A stretch of 64,000 bases of DNA from Streptomyces sp. SCSIO 30461 (GTDB lineage: Bacteria > Actinomycetota > Actinomycetes > Streptomycetales > Streptomycetaceae). Below are positions 43,781 through 53,009 of this stretch, in pieces. Made by a program: the position numbers and the translations under genes. Location of the stretch: the NCBI RefSeq assembly GCF_037023745.1, contig NZ_CP146101.1, positions 2,782,001 through 2,846,000 of the forward strand. Direction: 5' to 3'. Below the pieces are notes generated by a model. The model worked only from the letters and a program-made list of their open reading frames with translations, was not told the origin of the DNA and did not search any database. Positions within the stretch are counted from its first letter, which is position 1; each line of letters begins with the position of its first letter.

Positions 43781-44562
43781 CGGTGTTCCCCGGACCCGGC
43801 TTCACGCGAGACTCGGAGCCGCACGGCGCTCAGGGCCTCCGCGGCGAGGCGGGTGGCGACGGATACAGTGCGACGGCTCTGGACGAAGCCTGGTTCACGG
43901 CCCCGGACACGCCACACGCCGCTCCGACGGGCCCAGGAGGCGGCGGTCCGGTTCCCACAGTGCCGCTGCCGTGGGCCGGCCGACCCGCAGTCACGGCGAC
44001 CTCGCCGTCGGCCGATGGTCTGAAGTCCATGGGCAGTCCGGACGACACCCTGCGCGGCACCACGCCCCGTCGGCCGGGCCCGGTGCCGGGAGCCGCCGGG
44101 CACCGCCCGGCCCGGGATGACGAGCTTCGGTCCGGACGGGGGGACGCGGGGCTCGTGGCTACCGTTTCCAGGGGCCTTAGCGGGTACGCGTTCGCCGCCG
44201 TCACGCTTGTCGCCGTGACCGGTTGGTTCCTCGGGCAGCGCCCCGTTCCGCCCATGACCGTCGAGCAGGTGTCCGTTGCTGCCGCGGCCACCAGACCGAC
44301 CTGCGGGGGCACGGCCGACATCGTCGGCGTCGTGCGGACCGACGGGCGTGCCGGAACCCTCGTCTACCGCTGGGTGCGAAGCGACGGCAGCACGTCGGGC
44401 ACCCTGCGCGAGACGGTCCCCCGGGGGCAGCGGGAGACGCGGCTGCACCTGCTGTGGACCTTCCACGGGCGAGGAAGCCACGAGGCCAGGGCGGAGCTCG
44501 TGATCGACGCGCCGACGGGCACGCTCCCGGCAGCCGTCGAGTTCACCTACTCCTGCCCCTGA
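43777..44562 (+). CDS. Single-pass membrane protein co-translated with the kinase
   Basis: A 261-residue protein. A disordered Pro/Gly/Thr-rich cytoplasmic part (~135 residues) carries many potential phospho-acceptor Thr/Ser. One transmembrane helix (YAFAAVTLVAVTGWFLG) follows, then an extracellular Ig-like domain with TCGGTADIVGVVRTDG, TLVYRWVRSDGSTSGT and a final YSC. The external domain resembles the type found at the C-terminus of Streptomyces kinases such as its neighbour. The start overlaps the kinase stop, so it is a likely substrate or sensing partner of that kinase. Confidence 0.8.
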   Translation: MTVFPGPGFTRDSEPHGAQGLRGEAGGDGYSATALDEAWFTAPDTPHAAPTGPGGGGPVPTVPLPWAGRPAVTATSPSADGLKSMGSPDDTLRGTTPRRPGPVPGAAGHRPARDDELRSGRGDAGLVATVSRGLSGYAFAAVTLVAVTGWFLGQRPVPPMTVEQVSVAAAATRPTCGGTADIVGVVRTDGRAGTLVYRWVRSDGSTSGTLRETVPRGQRETRLHLLWTFHGRGSHEARAELVIDAPTGTLPAAVEFTYSCP

Positions 44563-44600
44563 GCGCCCTACCCCGTCGCGGGACGCCGGGCTGAGTTTCG

Positions 44601-44630
44601 CGGTGGCCCGAAGACGCCGGGCGCCACCGT
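44601..44630 (+). terminator. Hairpin after the kinase operon
   Basis: CGGTGGC and GCCACCG, with inner CCG/CGG pairs, form a stem followed by TTCTTTCG. It is 39 bp after the stop codon. Confidence 0.6.
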
Positions 44631-44782
44631 TCTTTCGTAGGGCCTCGACGGACCCGGAAACCCACAGGGGTCAGCCCGGCGCCCACGGGACCACCACGAA
44701 CCCAGCTCATCTCGACAGTCCAGCAGCCCACTCCGGGCCGAGCTGGAACCGCCTACTCACGAATTGGGAACCGAGGACGAGG

Positions 44783-45538
44783 ATGTGTGAAGAGACCTCA
44801 GCCGTGACGGTGTGCGGCGGGCCCGCCGACCGGCGGCGCAGGAGACGATCGCGACCGGACACCGATGCGATCAGGCCCGATTCGACCGCGAGCCGGAGGG
44901 TCTGCTTCCTGGGCGACTCCCTCGTCCTGGGGGTGGGCGACCCGACGGAACGCGGGTGGGTCGGGCGCATGCCGGGGCTTGCGGCAGGCGCCGGGATCGA
45001 CCTCACGAGCTACAACCTGGGCGTCCGGGGACAGACGATGCCGATGATCGCGGAGAGGTTCTCCGAAGTTCTGGTGCGGCTGCCGTATCCGGTGCGGGGC
45101 CGTCTCGTAGTGAGCGGCGGGATCAACGACGCGGATCTCGAAGGGGGGCGCGTACGGTCCGCCGCCTCCGAGTCGGTGGCGGCGTTGGACGAGCTGCTGC
45201 GTATGTCGGCGAGCGCCGGGATCGACACCCTGGTGGTGTCGCCGACTCCTGTCGCCGACGTCGGTCACCGGCAGAGGCTGGAAGGCCTGAGTCAGGCTTT
45301 CTCGGTCCTGGCCGAGGCTAGGAGCGTGCCCTATGCGGACGTCATGTCCCTCCTCTCCGCGAGCAGCGAATGGGGCAGGGAAATGGCCGACGGCGACGGA
45401 TACCACCCGTCGGCGCCGGGATACCGGCATCTCGCCGAAGCCGTCTGGTACGCCGGCATGAGGCGCTGGCTGACAAGGGACTGCGCATCCGGTGTCGTGT
45501 CGCTGCGGCGGGTCGGCGAGGAGTGGGCGGATGAGTGA
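44783..45538 (+). CDS. SGNH/GDSL-type esterase or lipase
   Basis: A 251-residue hydrolase. After an Arg-rich N-terminal stretch it has block I FLGDSLVLGVGDP with the catalytic Ser. Block II is the Gly in NLGVRGQTM, block III SGGINDA with the oxyanion Asn, and block V DGYHPSAPGY with catalytic Asp and His. There is no signal peptide, so it is probably cytoplasmic. It would deacylate small esters. The ATG at 44783 follows GAGGACGAGG. It overlaps the DinB gene by eight bases. Confidence 0.85.
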   Translation: MCEETSAVTVCGGPADRRRRRRSRPDTDAIRPDSTASRRVCFLGDSLVLGVGDPTERGWVGRMPGLAAGAGIDLTSYNLGVRGQTMPMIAERFSEVLVRLPYPVRGRLVVSGGINDADLEGGRVRSAASESVAALDELLRMSASAGIDTLVVSPTPVADVGHRQRLEGLSQAFSVLAEARSVPYADVMSLLSASSEWGREMADGDGYHPSAPGYRHLAEAVWYAGMRRWLTRDCASGVVSLRRVGEEWADE

Positions 45539-46064
45539 TCTCGTCACGCGGACGGTCCACGACCTCAGTGGTCATATGAACAGGGTGCGCGCGGCGTTGG
45601 AGGTGCTGGAAGCCGCCGGACGCGGCGACGCCGTCCTCTGCGGCGCCGACCGTCGGCGGTTGTCCGGGGCCGGTCACTTCCCCGCCTACGGCAGGGAGCT
45701 GGACTGGACGGCGAGAGAGGTCGCCGGGCATCTCACGGACTCCGCGAAGGTCTTCGCGCAGCGCGTCCACCAGTTCCTCGCCGACGGAGGGCCTCCCTGC
45801 CTGATCCCCTTCGATCCCCTGGACGAGGAGAGGGTCGCGGCCTACGGCGCCGTCTGCCTGGCAGAGGCACTGGACCGGCTCTCCGCGGCCCAGAGCGGAC
45901 TCCGCACCACCATCCTCGACATTCCGGCTTCGGAGCTGCATCGTGAGGGACAACGGGCGATCGGAGGGATCATCACCTTGGCCGATCTGATCCGATTCCT
46001 GCCAGGCCATCAACACGACCATGCTGTACAGGTGGAGTTCATGGCCGACGGCGGGTCCTCCTGA
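45531..46064 (+). CDS. DinB-superfamily protein
   Basis: A 177-residue four-helix-bundle protein of the DinB/YfiT type. It has spaced histidines for a metal site (REVAGHLTDS and LPGHQHDHAV) and LDWTAREV near the first. Members include thiol-transferase-like metalloenzymes, possibly mycothiol- or bacillithiol-dependent; the substrate is unknown. The start overlaps the end of the SGNH hydrolase gene, so the two are co-translated. Confidence 0.85.
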   Translation: MSDLVTRTVHDLSGHMNRVRAALEVLEAAGRGDAVLCGADRRRLSGAGHFPAYGRELDWTAREVAGHLTDSAKVFAQRVHQFLADGGPPCLIPFDPLDEERVAAYGAVCLAEALDRLSAAQSGLRTTILDIPASELHREGQRAIGGIITLADLIRFLPGHQHDHAVQVEFMADGGSS

Positions 46065-46073
46065 GTCGCTGCC

Positions 46074-46330
46074 CTACTCCAAGCGACCACCGGCTAGGAG
46101 CTCGTGACACGACCATGAGCGTGCCTTCTTGAGGCGTCGCCAGCAGATGAGGCCGCAGGCCAGGGAGACGAAGGCGTCGTGGAGTTCGGTAGGGCGTTCC
46201 AAAGCCGGTGCCGTCGCCGACTGTGACGAGCAGGACGGCGGCGGTCCTGACGCCGTGCCTGGCAGCGACGTCAGGACCTGGGAAAGAGACATCCGATGCA
46301 GTTGATCTGCCAAGCGGCGATGGTGAGTTG
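46074..46330 (-). pseudogene. IS110 and IS5-type transposase scraps, joined
   Basis: Reading leftward, one frame gives DVAARHGVRTAAVLLVTVGD, like the C-terminal region of IS110 transposases. It is followed in another frame by ELHDAFVSLACGLICWRRLK, the typical end of IS5-type transposases. Neither keeps a catalytic core. This is a mosaic of two decayed insertion sequences. Confidence 0.6.
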
Positions 46331-46579
46331 TGAGGTCGGCGTGGTGGGGAACACGGTGAGTTCGTACGACCAGCGATCACGGCTCCTACCGGCGCCGAGC
46401 CCTGGTCGGCAGTACGGGTGACCCCCGAAGGCGGAGCGGACGGTGCGTCGGCGCAGGGTGGTTGACCGCCAACGGACCTTACCCGCACCGCCATCCGGCC
46501 GCGTCGATAGCCGCGTTCGAGTGGGTGTCGTGAAGGCGGCTCCGGCAACGATGCCCGGTCTGTTTGGGCAGTGGAGGGG

Positions 46580-47101
46580 TCACCCGCGCTGGGCGGAGGA
46601 CGTGTGGGCATTGCGCCAGACGGCCTGGGCGCCGGAGTCACCGATGCGGTAGACCTGCACGATCGTGCCGGCCCCGACGGCGAGAGCCAGAACGACGGCG
46701 GCGATCCACAGCGGAACGCTCACCGCCCCCATGGGTGGCCATGAGACGCGAAGGTCGGTCGGACCGTTCCCGATGGCGCGCCGGTAGACCCACCAGACCG
46801 CGACGGTCACGACGAAGAGACCGGCCGCCCACGGCAGGAGCTGTTCCCCCAGCTCGGCGTGCCGCTCAACGAGAGCGTTCTCCTGCACGCGCTGCTCCAA
46901 CCACTCTCCGGCACTGGTCGTCACCGGGACCAGCGCCAGCGACACCAGGGCCAGGACGGGCAGAGAGATGCCCAACCTGCGCATCACGGTCGGCCACAGA
47001 GCCGACACCACCAGCAGCACGGCTGTCAGCGGGAGCAGAACCACGACGGCGTGCACATACAGGGCGTGCGCGGGGATTCCATTGATCACGTCGGGGAACA
47101 C
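46580..47101 (-). CDS. DUF2231-like four-helix membrane protein
   Basis: A 173-residue protein starting VFPDVINGIPAHALYVHAVV, the DUF2231 signature with conserved His. Four transmembrane helices follow: VVVLLPLTAVLLVVSALWP, ISLPVLALVSLALVPV, LPWAAGLFVVTVAVWW and VPLWIAAVVLALAVGAGTI. His residues near membrane entrances could bind heme or metal, but the function is unknown. The GTG at 47101 has GGAGG nine bases upstream. Confidence 0.82.
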   Translation of the reverse strand: MFPDVINGIPAHALYVHAVVVLLPLTAVLLVVSALWPTVMRRLGISLPVLALVSLALVPVTTSAGEWLEQRVQENALVERHAELGEQLLPWAAGLFVVTVAVWWVYRRAIGNGPTDLRVSWPPMGAVSVPLWIAAVVLALAVGAGTIVQVYRIGDSGAQAVWRNAHTSSAQRG

Positions 47102-48176
47102 AGCCGGACACCTCCGAAGCAGAGAGCACAGGCGGCATGCCTGAGCCCGCCCGCAATGTGCCCCGGGGCGGAGCAGGCTAATCCAGTCTGCCGCCCACTT
47201 CACCCTCTGGATGAAGTGGGCCGTATGGGGGTGGAATGGATCGGGCTGGGGCCCTCAGTCGAGGTTCAGGGTCGTCTGTCCAGGCAGCTACACGGTTCCG
47301 TCGGCTCTGTCTCACTTTCGGTGGTGACGGACCGTGCTGCCAACTTGGGTGAAGCGGCCCGCAAATGGTCCGGTTCCTGGGCGAACCATCCGACTGGGAG
47401 CGGGGTCCGCGGGCATCCCCGTCAGTGGGCCGCTGCGGCGTCCGTGCCGTGCGACGGCGCGGACGCCGTCACGGGCCCACACGCAGAGAGCCCTGCGGAG
47501 CCGGCACAGCATCACGGTCCGTCCAGAGGAAGCCTCGGCGAAGTGGCTTGGCACCGCGCCCGGCAGGGCGGGCGACAAGCGCCGTGGTGGCCGCGCAGTC
47601 CGTCCTGCGCCACCATACGAGCTGGAGCCGGACGGACGCGGCACATCCTGTGTCTACGTAGGGTTCGATGCGCCCGATCACTCCGGTCCGGATTCCGACG
47701 ACGGCTGGACGCAACTCCTCTGACGGTGCATCAGTAGTGATCCGCGTTGCTACTCCACGTCTGGCTCTGGCCTTGGTGATCGAAGTCTGGAGCGAAGGTG
47801 CTCATCGGGCACGACCTGGCCTCCTACGGTGATCGACGTCGTTCTGAAGGCGGACTGAACCGCACCATGCAAGCAGCGGCACACGGTCGAGCAGATCTCG
47901 ATCAGCTGTCGGACGCGCTGCGTGCGGCCTCCAGCCAGCTGGCCTCGGCCCGTCCGTACCACGGGACGTCGCGGTTACGTCCAGGGAAGCGGTGGTATGG
48001 GTTCGACCTGATCCGGGGTTTGCTCCGGCATCGGGATGGCGCCCGCACAGACGAACGGCCACCGGTTGATCTTTGAGGCGAATCCCGCCCGCCCCGGTGT
48101 ACGCGTGCGTCGCGACGAACTGGAGGCGCCGAAAATGCGGTGGCCGAGCTTATCGCCGCATGCCTACTCTGCCGTC
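47102..48176. other. Long stretch without confident genes (about 1.1 kb)
   Basis: A weak plus-strand frame at 47798-48076 (92 residues, with DQLSDALRAASSQLASA) has partial codon bias but no family and is not called. GGCTCTGTCTCA near 47304 resembles an IS end. It is probably debris of mobile DNA. Confidence 0.4.
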
Positions 48177-48968
48177 ATGATCGACTGGTCCAGCATCGAA
48201 GCCGCCGACTGCGCGGTACCCGCGCACCCCCCTATGGGTCATCTGGTGCGAGAACTCTCCCAAGCCCTGGCCGATGCCGATCCCAAGATCCGGGACGGGG
48301 CCCCGCACACGGTGCTGGCGACCTGGATAGCCCGGGGGGTCATCGACGAGCCCCGGCGGCTGGCGCTCGGGGACGAGATGGCTGCCCGCTTCCTCGATCC
48401 GGAGATCCAGGCTCGGACCTTCGCCCCGCTGGTCCTCGACATGCTCGTGGAAGCGGGAGACTTCAAAGCCGACTGGGTGGAAGCGTTCTCACGTTGGTAC
48501 CCGGCGGAGACGGAACTGCGCGGCTTTGACGAGGAACTGGGCTGGCTGCACGCCGTCGCGCATGGAGCGGACCTGCTCGGCCAGTTGGGATGCCACCCGG
48601 AGGTGGACCCGGTGCGGATGCTGGACCTTGCGGCGGCGCGACTGACCGCTCATACCGACTACGTCTTCGAACAACTGGAGGACGATCGGTTGGCAAGGGC
48701 GATCGCCCGTATCCTCACCCGCTCCGACATGAACGAGAACGACGCGACCGAATGGTTGGAACCGATCGGCCTCCACTTCGGGGCCGACCGGATCACGACT
48801 CCCGTTCCCGCACACCTCAGCAACTGCCTACGCACATTGCGCATGCTCTATGTCTTCGCGGACCGGGGCCTTCGGCCGAGCCCCGAGTCCGCGCCGATCG
48901 CCCTTCACCACCGTGATGCGGTCAAGACACAGCTGGCCGCCGCTCTCGACAGGATCGTCAGGAGATGA
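48177..48968 (+). CDS. DUF2785-family protein
   Basis: A 263-residue helical-repeat protein with the DUF2785 pattern: DGAPHTVLATWIARGV, ADWVEAFSRWYPAETELRGF, ELGWLHAVAHGADLLGQL and LTRSDMNENDATEWLEPIGL. Family members are ARM/HEAT-like and uncharacterised. The ATG at 48177 begins the conserved region (MIDWSSIEAADCAVP). An in-frame extension to 48036 lacks conservation. It stands alone between mobile-element scraps. Confidence 0.83.
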   Translation: MIDWSSIEAADCAVPAHPPMGHLVRELSQALADADPKIRDGAPHTVLATWIARGVIDEPRRLALGDEMAARFLDPEIQARTFAPLVLDMLVEAGDFKADWVEAFSRWYPAETELRGFDEELGWLHAVAHGADLLGQLGCHPEVDPVRMLDLAAARLTAHTDYVFEQLEDDRLARAIARILTRSDMNENDATEWLEPIGLHFGADRITTPVPAHLSNCLRTLRMLYVFADRGLRPSPESAPIALHHRDAVKTQLAAALDRIVRR

Positions 48969-49152
48969 GTGTGGCTCACCGTCGCGGACGACCATGCAGA
49001 GTCGCGCACTCCCCGTGCCGCGGTGCCTGGGGGACAGCGCCACCACACTCGGCCACGACGGCGAAGGCCTCGATCTTTCCTACATTCCGGTCGCACCGGC
49101 GAGACGACTTGAACCGCCGAGGCGGCCGGCAGTCGGTCCTCGGGGACATGTG

Positions 49153-49295
49153 AGGCGGCAGAGCCGCCGATGCACACGAGCTCGACGCCCGGACCCTCGC
49201 GCAGCCACGCCTCCCGCGTGTCGGCCGTGCGATCGGGCAGCATGTCGATCCGCTCATGGGCCTCGGCGTCGATGATCACGGTGGCATAGCGGTGC
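49153..49295 (-). pseudogene. ISL3-type transposase fragment
   Basis: HRYATVIIDAEAHERIDMLP, then DRTADTREAWLREGPGVELV, is the DDE-core start of ISL3-family transposases. The sequence upstream and downstream no longer matches in any frame. Confidence 0.65.
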
Positions 49296-49564
49296 TGAGG
49301 CGACCTCCGTGACGTCCAACCCGGTGCAGCCGCAACGTGACGCGACGGCCCGACTCGCGACCACGAGGGACAAACAGGGTGAACCGCCGACCCGATCAGC
49401 GACCGAACCCCACTGACGAATCGAGGTTGGATCTGCGAGATCCATAGTCAGAGTGTCCACGTCACGGGGGTCGCCTCAGGTCAAGCTGTCCCCGTCGCAG
49501 TCGGCACGGCACTGGAGCCCACTTGTTCACCGGATCCCGCAGTCCTCGTGCTCGTCGCCGCAAC

Positions 49565-49965
49565 TGCCCCTCGGCACGCGCGACCCTCAGCAGCTCAAGG
49601 CGCCGCTGCCGGTCCGCCGCATCGACTTCGACGAGCCCAGCACCCTCGCCGGGGGCTTCGAGGGTGCGGAGGTGCTGCTGATCTCCGCAGGCCACGGCGA
49701 GGGCGGCACCGTCATGGCTCGGCACGGCGCCGCCGAGAAGGCCGGCGTGAGCCATGTCGTCTGTACGAGCCTGAGCGCTGACGGCGATCACCTTCCCTAC
49801 GCGCTGCCACACCGCTGGACCGAGCGTCGGCTCCAGGACGGCACCATGGACTGGACAATCCTGCGCAACGGCCTGTACGCGGAGTTGCTGGGCGCGCTCG
49901 CGGCGCCGTAGGGCGATGGGCGGATCACTGCCCCGCTCGGCGAGGGCCGACTGGCCACCGCTGGG
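49565..49965 (+). pseudogene. NmrA-type NAD(P)H-binding reductase, truncated and with in-frame stop
   Basis: The frame enters at TRDPQQLKAPLPVRRIDFDE, after the missing Rossmann GxTGxxG segment. It continues with FEGAEVLLISAGHGEGGTVM, AGVSHVVCTSLSADGDHLPY and WTILRNGLYAELLGALAAP, where a TAG (49909-49911) interrupts it. The same frame then continues with homologous DGRITAPLGEGRLATA before dissolving. So it has an N-terminal loss, a nonsense codon and a C-terminal loss. Confidence 0.68.
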
Positions 49966-50079
49966 CCGCGCACCTCACTCCGTGCTCGCAGCAGCCCTCG
50001 CACAACTCACACAGCAACGAGCCCACGCCGCCAGCGCGCCCCCGCACCCGGAGTCGACCTGGTCCCACCGCGCGATCGC

Positions 50080-50300
50080 CGCGCAGGTGGTGGTCACCAA
50101 TCTCGCCGTCCCAGGCCGGCGTGCCGTCGAGGTAGAGGCCGCAGGCGCAGTCCAGGCATTCTTCGGGGCTGCCGGAGGGTAGGCCGGTGGGTAGGAAGTT
50201 GTCCTGGTAACCGCCTCGACTGGCGAGGTAGAGGGCGAAGCTCCAGGTGTGGAGCACGCCGTCGAACCGCAGCCGACACGGCGGGATCTGCCCGCAGAGC
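50080..50300 (-). pseudogene. Unidentified conserved-looking fragment
   Basis: The minus frame reads LCGQIPPCRLRFDGVLHTW, SFALYLASRGGYQDNFLPTG and SPEECLDCACGLYL, with good codon bias and paired cysteines. It then loses bias near 50080. I do not recognise the family with certainty. It may be part of a mobile-element protein. No convincing start codon lies upstream of 50300. Confidence 0.4.
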
Positions 50301-50314
50301 GGGCGCTGAGTCGG

Positions 50315-50839
50315 TCACCGGTCGAGGTCGGCCAAGGTGTCGGTGAGCCAGCTGAGTTCGGCCTGGGTGGTGGCGCGGGCGATGCGCAGGATCCCGCTGC
50401 GGAACGGGTCGGAGAGGTCCTCGGCGCGCAGCGGTCGGCCGTCCGCGTAGAAGAAGCTGGCGGGCTCGTTCAGGAAGGCAAGGCGGCGGCGCAGTACGGC
50501 GGCCTGCTCGGCGGGGTCGTCGAGGTGGCGGAGGAAGGCCAGCACGGTGAACCAGCGGTTCTCGTCGCTGATGTCCAACTGCTCGGGCGTGCGCAGGTGG
50601 TGGAGCAGGGCGTCGCGCCCGGCGGCGGTCAGGTGCAGGGTGTGGCGTGGGGCGGCCGCGCTGCCAGGCTCGGTTTCGCGGACGAGCAGGCCGTCGGATT
50701 CGAGGCGCTTGATCGCGGGGTAGAGGGTCCCGTCGCTGATCGGTCGCACATGTCCGGTGAGGGCGGCCAGGTGGTGGCGCAACTCGTAGCCATGCAGCGG
50801 CTGGTCGTAGAGGAATCCGAGGATCGCGAGCTTGAGCAT
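50315..50839 (-). CDS. PadR-family transcriptional regulator
   Basis: A 174-residue regulator with the PadR winged helix LKLAILGFLYDQPLHGYELR, SDGTLYPAIKRLESDGLL and the wing RHTLHLTAAGRDALLHHL. The C-terminal dimerisation helices follow the Vir_C-like type. It is divergent from the alpha/beta hydrolase gene, with an inverted repeat between them. It probably represses both, responding to a phenolic or other small ligand. Confidence 0.9.
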   Translation of the reverse strand: MLKLAILGFLYDQPLHGYELRHHLAALTGHVRPISDGTLYPAIKRLESDGLLVRETEPGSAAAPRHTLHLTAAGRDALLHHLRTPEQLDISDENRWFTVLAFLRHLDDPAEQAAVLRRRLAFLNEPASFFYADGRPLRAEDLSDPFRSGILRIARATTQAELSWLTDTLADLDR

Positions 50840-50883
50840 GCAGCCATGCTGTCAGACTGCCGTCCAAATGCATCGGTTACGAT

Positions 50884-50903
50884 ATACCTCGGAATCGATG
50901 TAT
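50884..50903. promoter_or_regulatory. Inverted repeat in the padR/hydrolase divergent region
   Basis: ATACCTCG-GAAT-CGATGTAT: two 8-bp arms with one mismatch. It lies 37-57 bp from the two start codons and is a candidate PadR operator. Confidence 0.5.
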
Positions 50904-50940
50904 GGTGGGACTCGAGACCGCGACCGAAGGAGAGTCCGCC

Positions 50941-51711
50941 ATGCGCCATGCCCCCGTCACCCCGAACGGCGACCTGATCCGGTGGATCGAGGTTCCCGGC
51001 AGTGGGCCGCGGACCCGGTTGTACCTGCACGGGCTCGGTGCCAGTTCGCCGACGTACTGGGCAGCGGCGGCCGCGCATCCGCTTCTGGTCGGCCACCGCT
51101 CGCTGCTGCTGGACCTGCTCGGCTTCGGCATCAGCGACCGGCCGGCCGACTTCGACTACACGATGGAGGAGCACGCGGATGCCGTGGCCCTCGCGCTCCG
51201 CGCGGCCGGTGTGAGCGGCGCGGAGGTGGTCGCGCACAGCCTGGGCGGCGCGGTGGCGATCCTGCTGGCGGCGCGTCACCCGGAGCTGGTGTCGAGGCTG
51301 GTGCTGGTGGACTCGGTCCTGGACCCGGCGCCGCCAATGCCGACCCCGGGGAGCGGCGGCATCGCGAGCTACACCGAGCAGGAGTTCCTGGCGCACGGCT
51401 GGGCGGAGACGGAGGCGCGGGTCGGACCGGTGTGGTGGGCGACGATGCGGCTGGCAGGCCGCGAGGCGCTGTACCGGACGACGGTGCACCGGGGGCGTGG
51501 GACGGTGCCCGCGCTGCGCGAACAGCTGGCCGGGCTGCCCCACCCGCGCACCTTCCTCTACCCGCAGGCGGACGGTGTCCCGGCGGGCGCGGCGGAGTTG
51601 GAGGCCGCGGGGGTGGTGCTCAGGGCGGTGCCGGAGTGCGGCCACAACATCATGTTCGACAACCCGGAGGCGTTCGCCCAGGCCACCGCCGACGCGCTGG
51701 CCGGCCGGTGA
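50941..51711 (+). CDS. Alpha/beta hydrolase
   Basis: A 256-residue alpha/beta-hydrolase-fold protein. It has the oxyanion segment YLHGLGASSPTYW, the nucleophile elbow VAHSLGGAVAILLA, and the catalytic His in VPECGHNIMFDNPEAF. The charge-relay Asp is probably in the FLYPQADG region. It acts on an unknown ester, lactone or similar. The ATG at 50941 has GGAGAG nine bases upstream. It is likely controlled by the divergent PadR. Confidence 0.87.
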   Translation: MRHAPVTPNGDLIRWIEVPGSGPRTRLYLHGLGASSPTYWAAAAAHPLLVGHRSLLLDLLGFGISDRPADFDYTMEEHADAVALALRAAGVSGAEVVAHSLGGAVAILLAARHPELVSRLVLVDSVLDPAPPMPTPGSGGIASYTEQEFLAHGWAETEARVGPVWWATMRLAGREALYRTTVHRGRGTVPALREQLAGLPHPRTFLYPQADGVPAGAAELEAAGVVLRAVPECGHNIMFDNPEAFAQATADALAGR

Positions 51712-51788
51712 CGGCGGTGGTCGCCCGGTTGGTCGCGGCAGCGACCGTGCGGACGGCGACCGGCTGGGCGCTGGACTTGCATGCGTGG

Positions 51789-52793
51789 TCAGCCCGGTTC
51801 GGGTGCGCTGCCGGAGGGGGTGTGACCCGGGCCTCGGCTCCGGAAGCGATTGCGGTAAGCCCGGGGAGAGGTGGAGGTGAGCCGTCCGAAGTGGTGCCGA
51901 AAGTTGGCCGGGGTACCGAATCCGGTACGCCGGGCGATCGACTCGACGGGCTCGTCCGTGGTCTCCAGCAGCTCCTGGGCGAGCCGTATCCGTTCCTGGA
52001 GAATCCATCGCAGCGGGGTGAGACCCAGTGTCTCGCGGAAGCGGCGGGCGAGGGTGCGCTCGCTCACATGTGCCTCGCGGGCGAGCCCTGCCACGGTCAG
52101 CGGCTCGTGCAGGCGTTCTCGAGCCCACTCCAGTACGGTTCCAAGACCGCTGTCCTCGGGGAGCGCAGTGAGCGGCCTGGAGTGCTGGGTCTGTCCCCCT
52201 TCGCGGTGAGGCGGGACGACCATGCGCCGGGCCACCTCGTTGGCCACCGCCGAGCCGTGGTCGTGGCGCACCAGGTGCAGACATAGATCGATCGAGGCCC
52301 CGGTACCGGCCGAGGTGAACACGGTGTCGTCTCCGACGTAGAGCACGGTCGGGTCGTACCCGATGCTGGGGTAGCGGTCCGCGAGGTCAAGTCCGTTCAT
52401 CCAGTGTGTGGTGGCTTGCCGCCCGTCCAGCAGCCCGGCTGCTGCAAGGACATAGCTTCCATTGCACAGGGCAACGATGCGCCGGCCTCTTTCGTGGGCG
52501 GTGCGCACCGCGTCGACCAGCGGCTGGGGCGGGGTGGTCTGCACCCGGAGCGAGGAGGCGGTGACCACGACGGTGTCTGCGTCCACGAGGTCGTCCAGGC
52601 CGTAGCACGTGTCGAGGCGAAGCCCGGCGCTGGTGCGGATCGGTCCCGGCTCGGCTGCGCAGAGGCGCAGCTCGTACCAAGGGGCGACGATGTCGCTGCG
52701 GTCGGTGCCGAAGACCTCGCAGGGCACGGCGAGTTCGAAGGTGGGGGCGCCGTCTGTCACTGCCACCGCCACGACATGCCGCCTCCCCCTCAC
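51789..52793 (-). CDS. GlxA-type regulator: DJ-1/PfpI domain plus AraC HTH
   Basis: A 334-residue protein. The N-terminal ThiJ/PfpI-like domain includes VTDGAPTFELAVPCEVFG and the elbow IVALCNGSYVLAAAGLLDG with its Cys. The C-terminal AraC domain has LTVAGLAREAHVSERTLARR, then PLRWILQERIRLAQELLETT and IARRTGFGTPANFRHHF. Such regulators control amine or amino-acid catabolism and developmental genes in Streptomyces. Its 3' end lies 77 bp from the alpha/beta hydrolase stop (convergent). Confidence 0.9.
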   Translation of the reverse strand: MRGRRHVVAVAVTDGAPTFELAVPCEVFGTDRSDIVAPWYELRLCAAEPGPIRTSAGLRLDTCYGLDDLVDADTVVVTASSLRVQTTPPQPLVDAVRTAHERGRRIVALCNGSYVLAAAGLLDGRQATTHWMNGLDLADRYPSIGYDPTVLYVGDDTVFTSAGTGASIDLCLHLVRHDHGSAVANEVARRMVVPPHREGGQTQHSRPLTALPEDSGLGTVLEWARERLHEPLTVAGLAREAHVSERTLARRFRETLGLTPLRWILQERIRLAQELLETTDEPVESIARRTGFGTPANFRHHFGRLTSTSPRAYRNRFRSRGPGHTPSGSAPEPG

Positions 52794-53009
52794 AAGACGG
52801 GATTTTAGCGCACGGTGTCGCTTCCTCCACTGGTCAGAGGCGTGGGCCCCTCGGAAGCTAGTACCACGGAAGGCAAACGATCACTCTTCCCGAGCTCTGC
52901 CGCGGCAGAGCCCGCCAGAGGGATTCCGACGTTCCATCATCCTGCCGAGTCAAGATCAACCGCCCACGGGGCTCCGTCCCAACGTGGCGCTGAATGGAGA
53001 ACCATCTCA

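Noticed and set aside
47798..48076. 92-codon plus-strand frame as a gene
   Set aside because: Only partial codon bias, no ribosome site of note and no recognisable motif.
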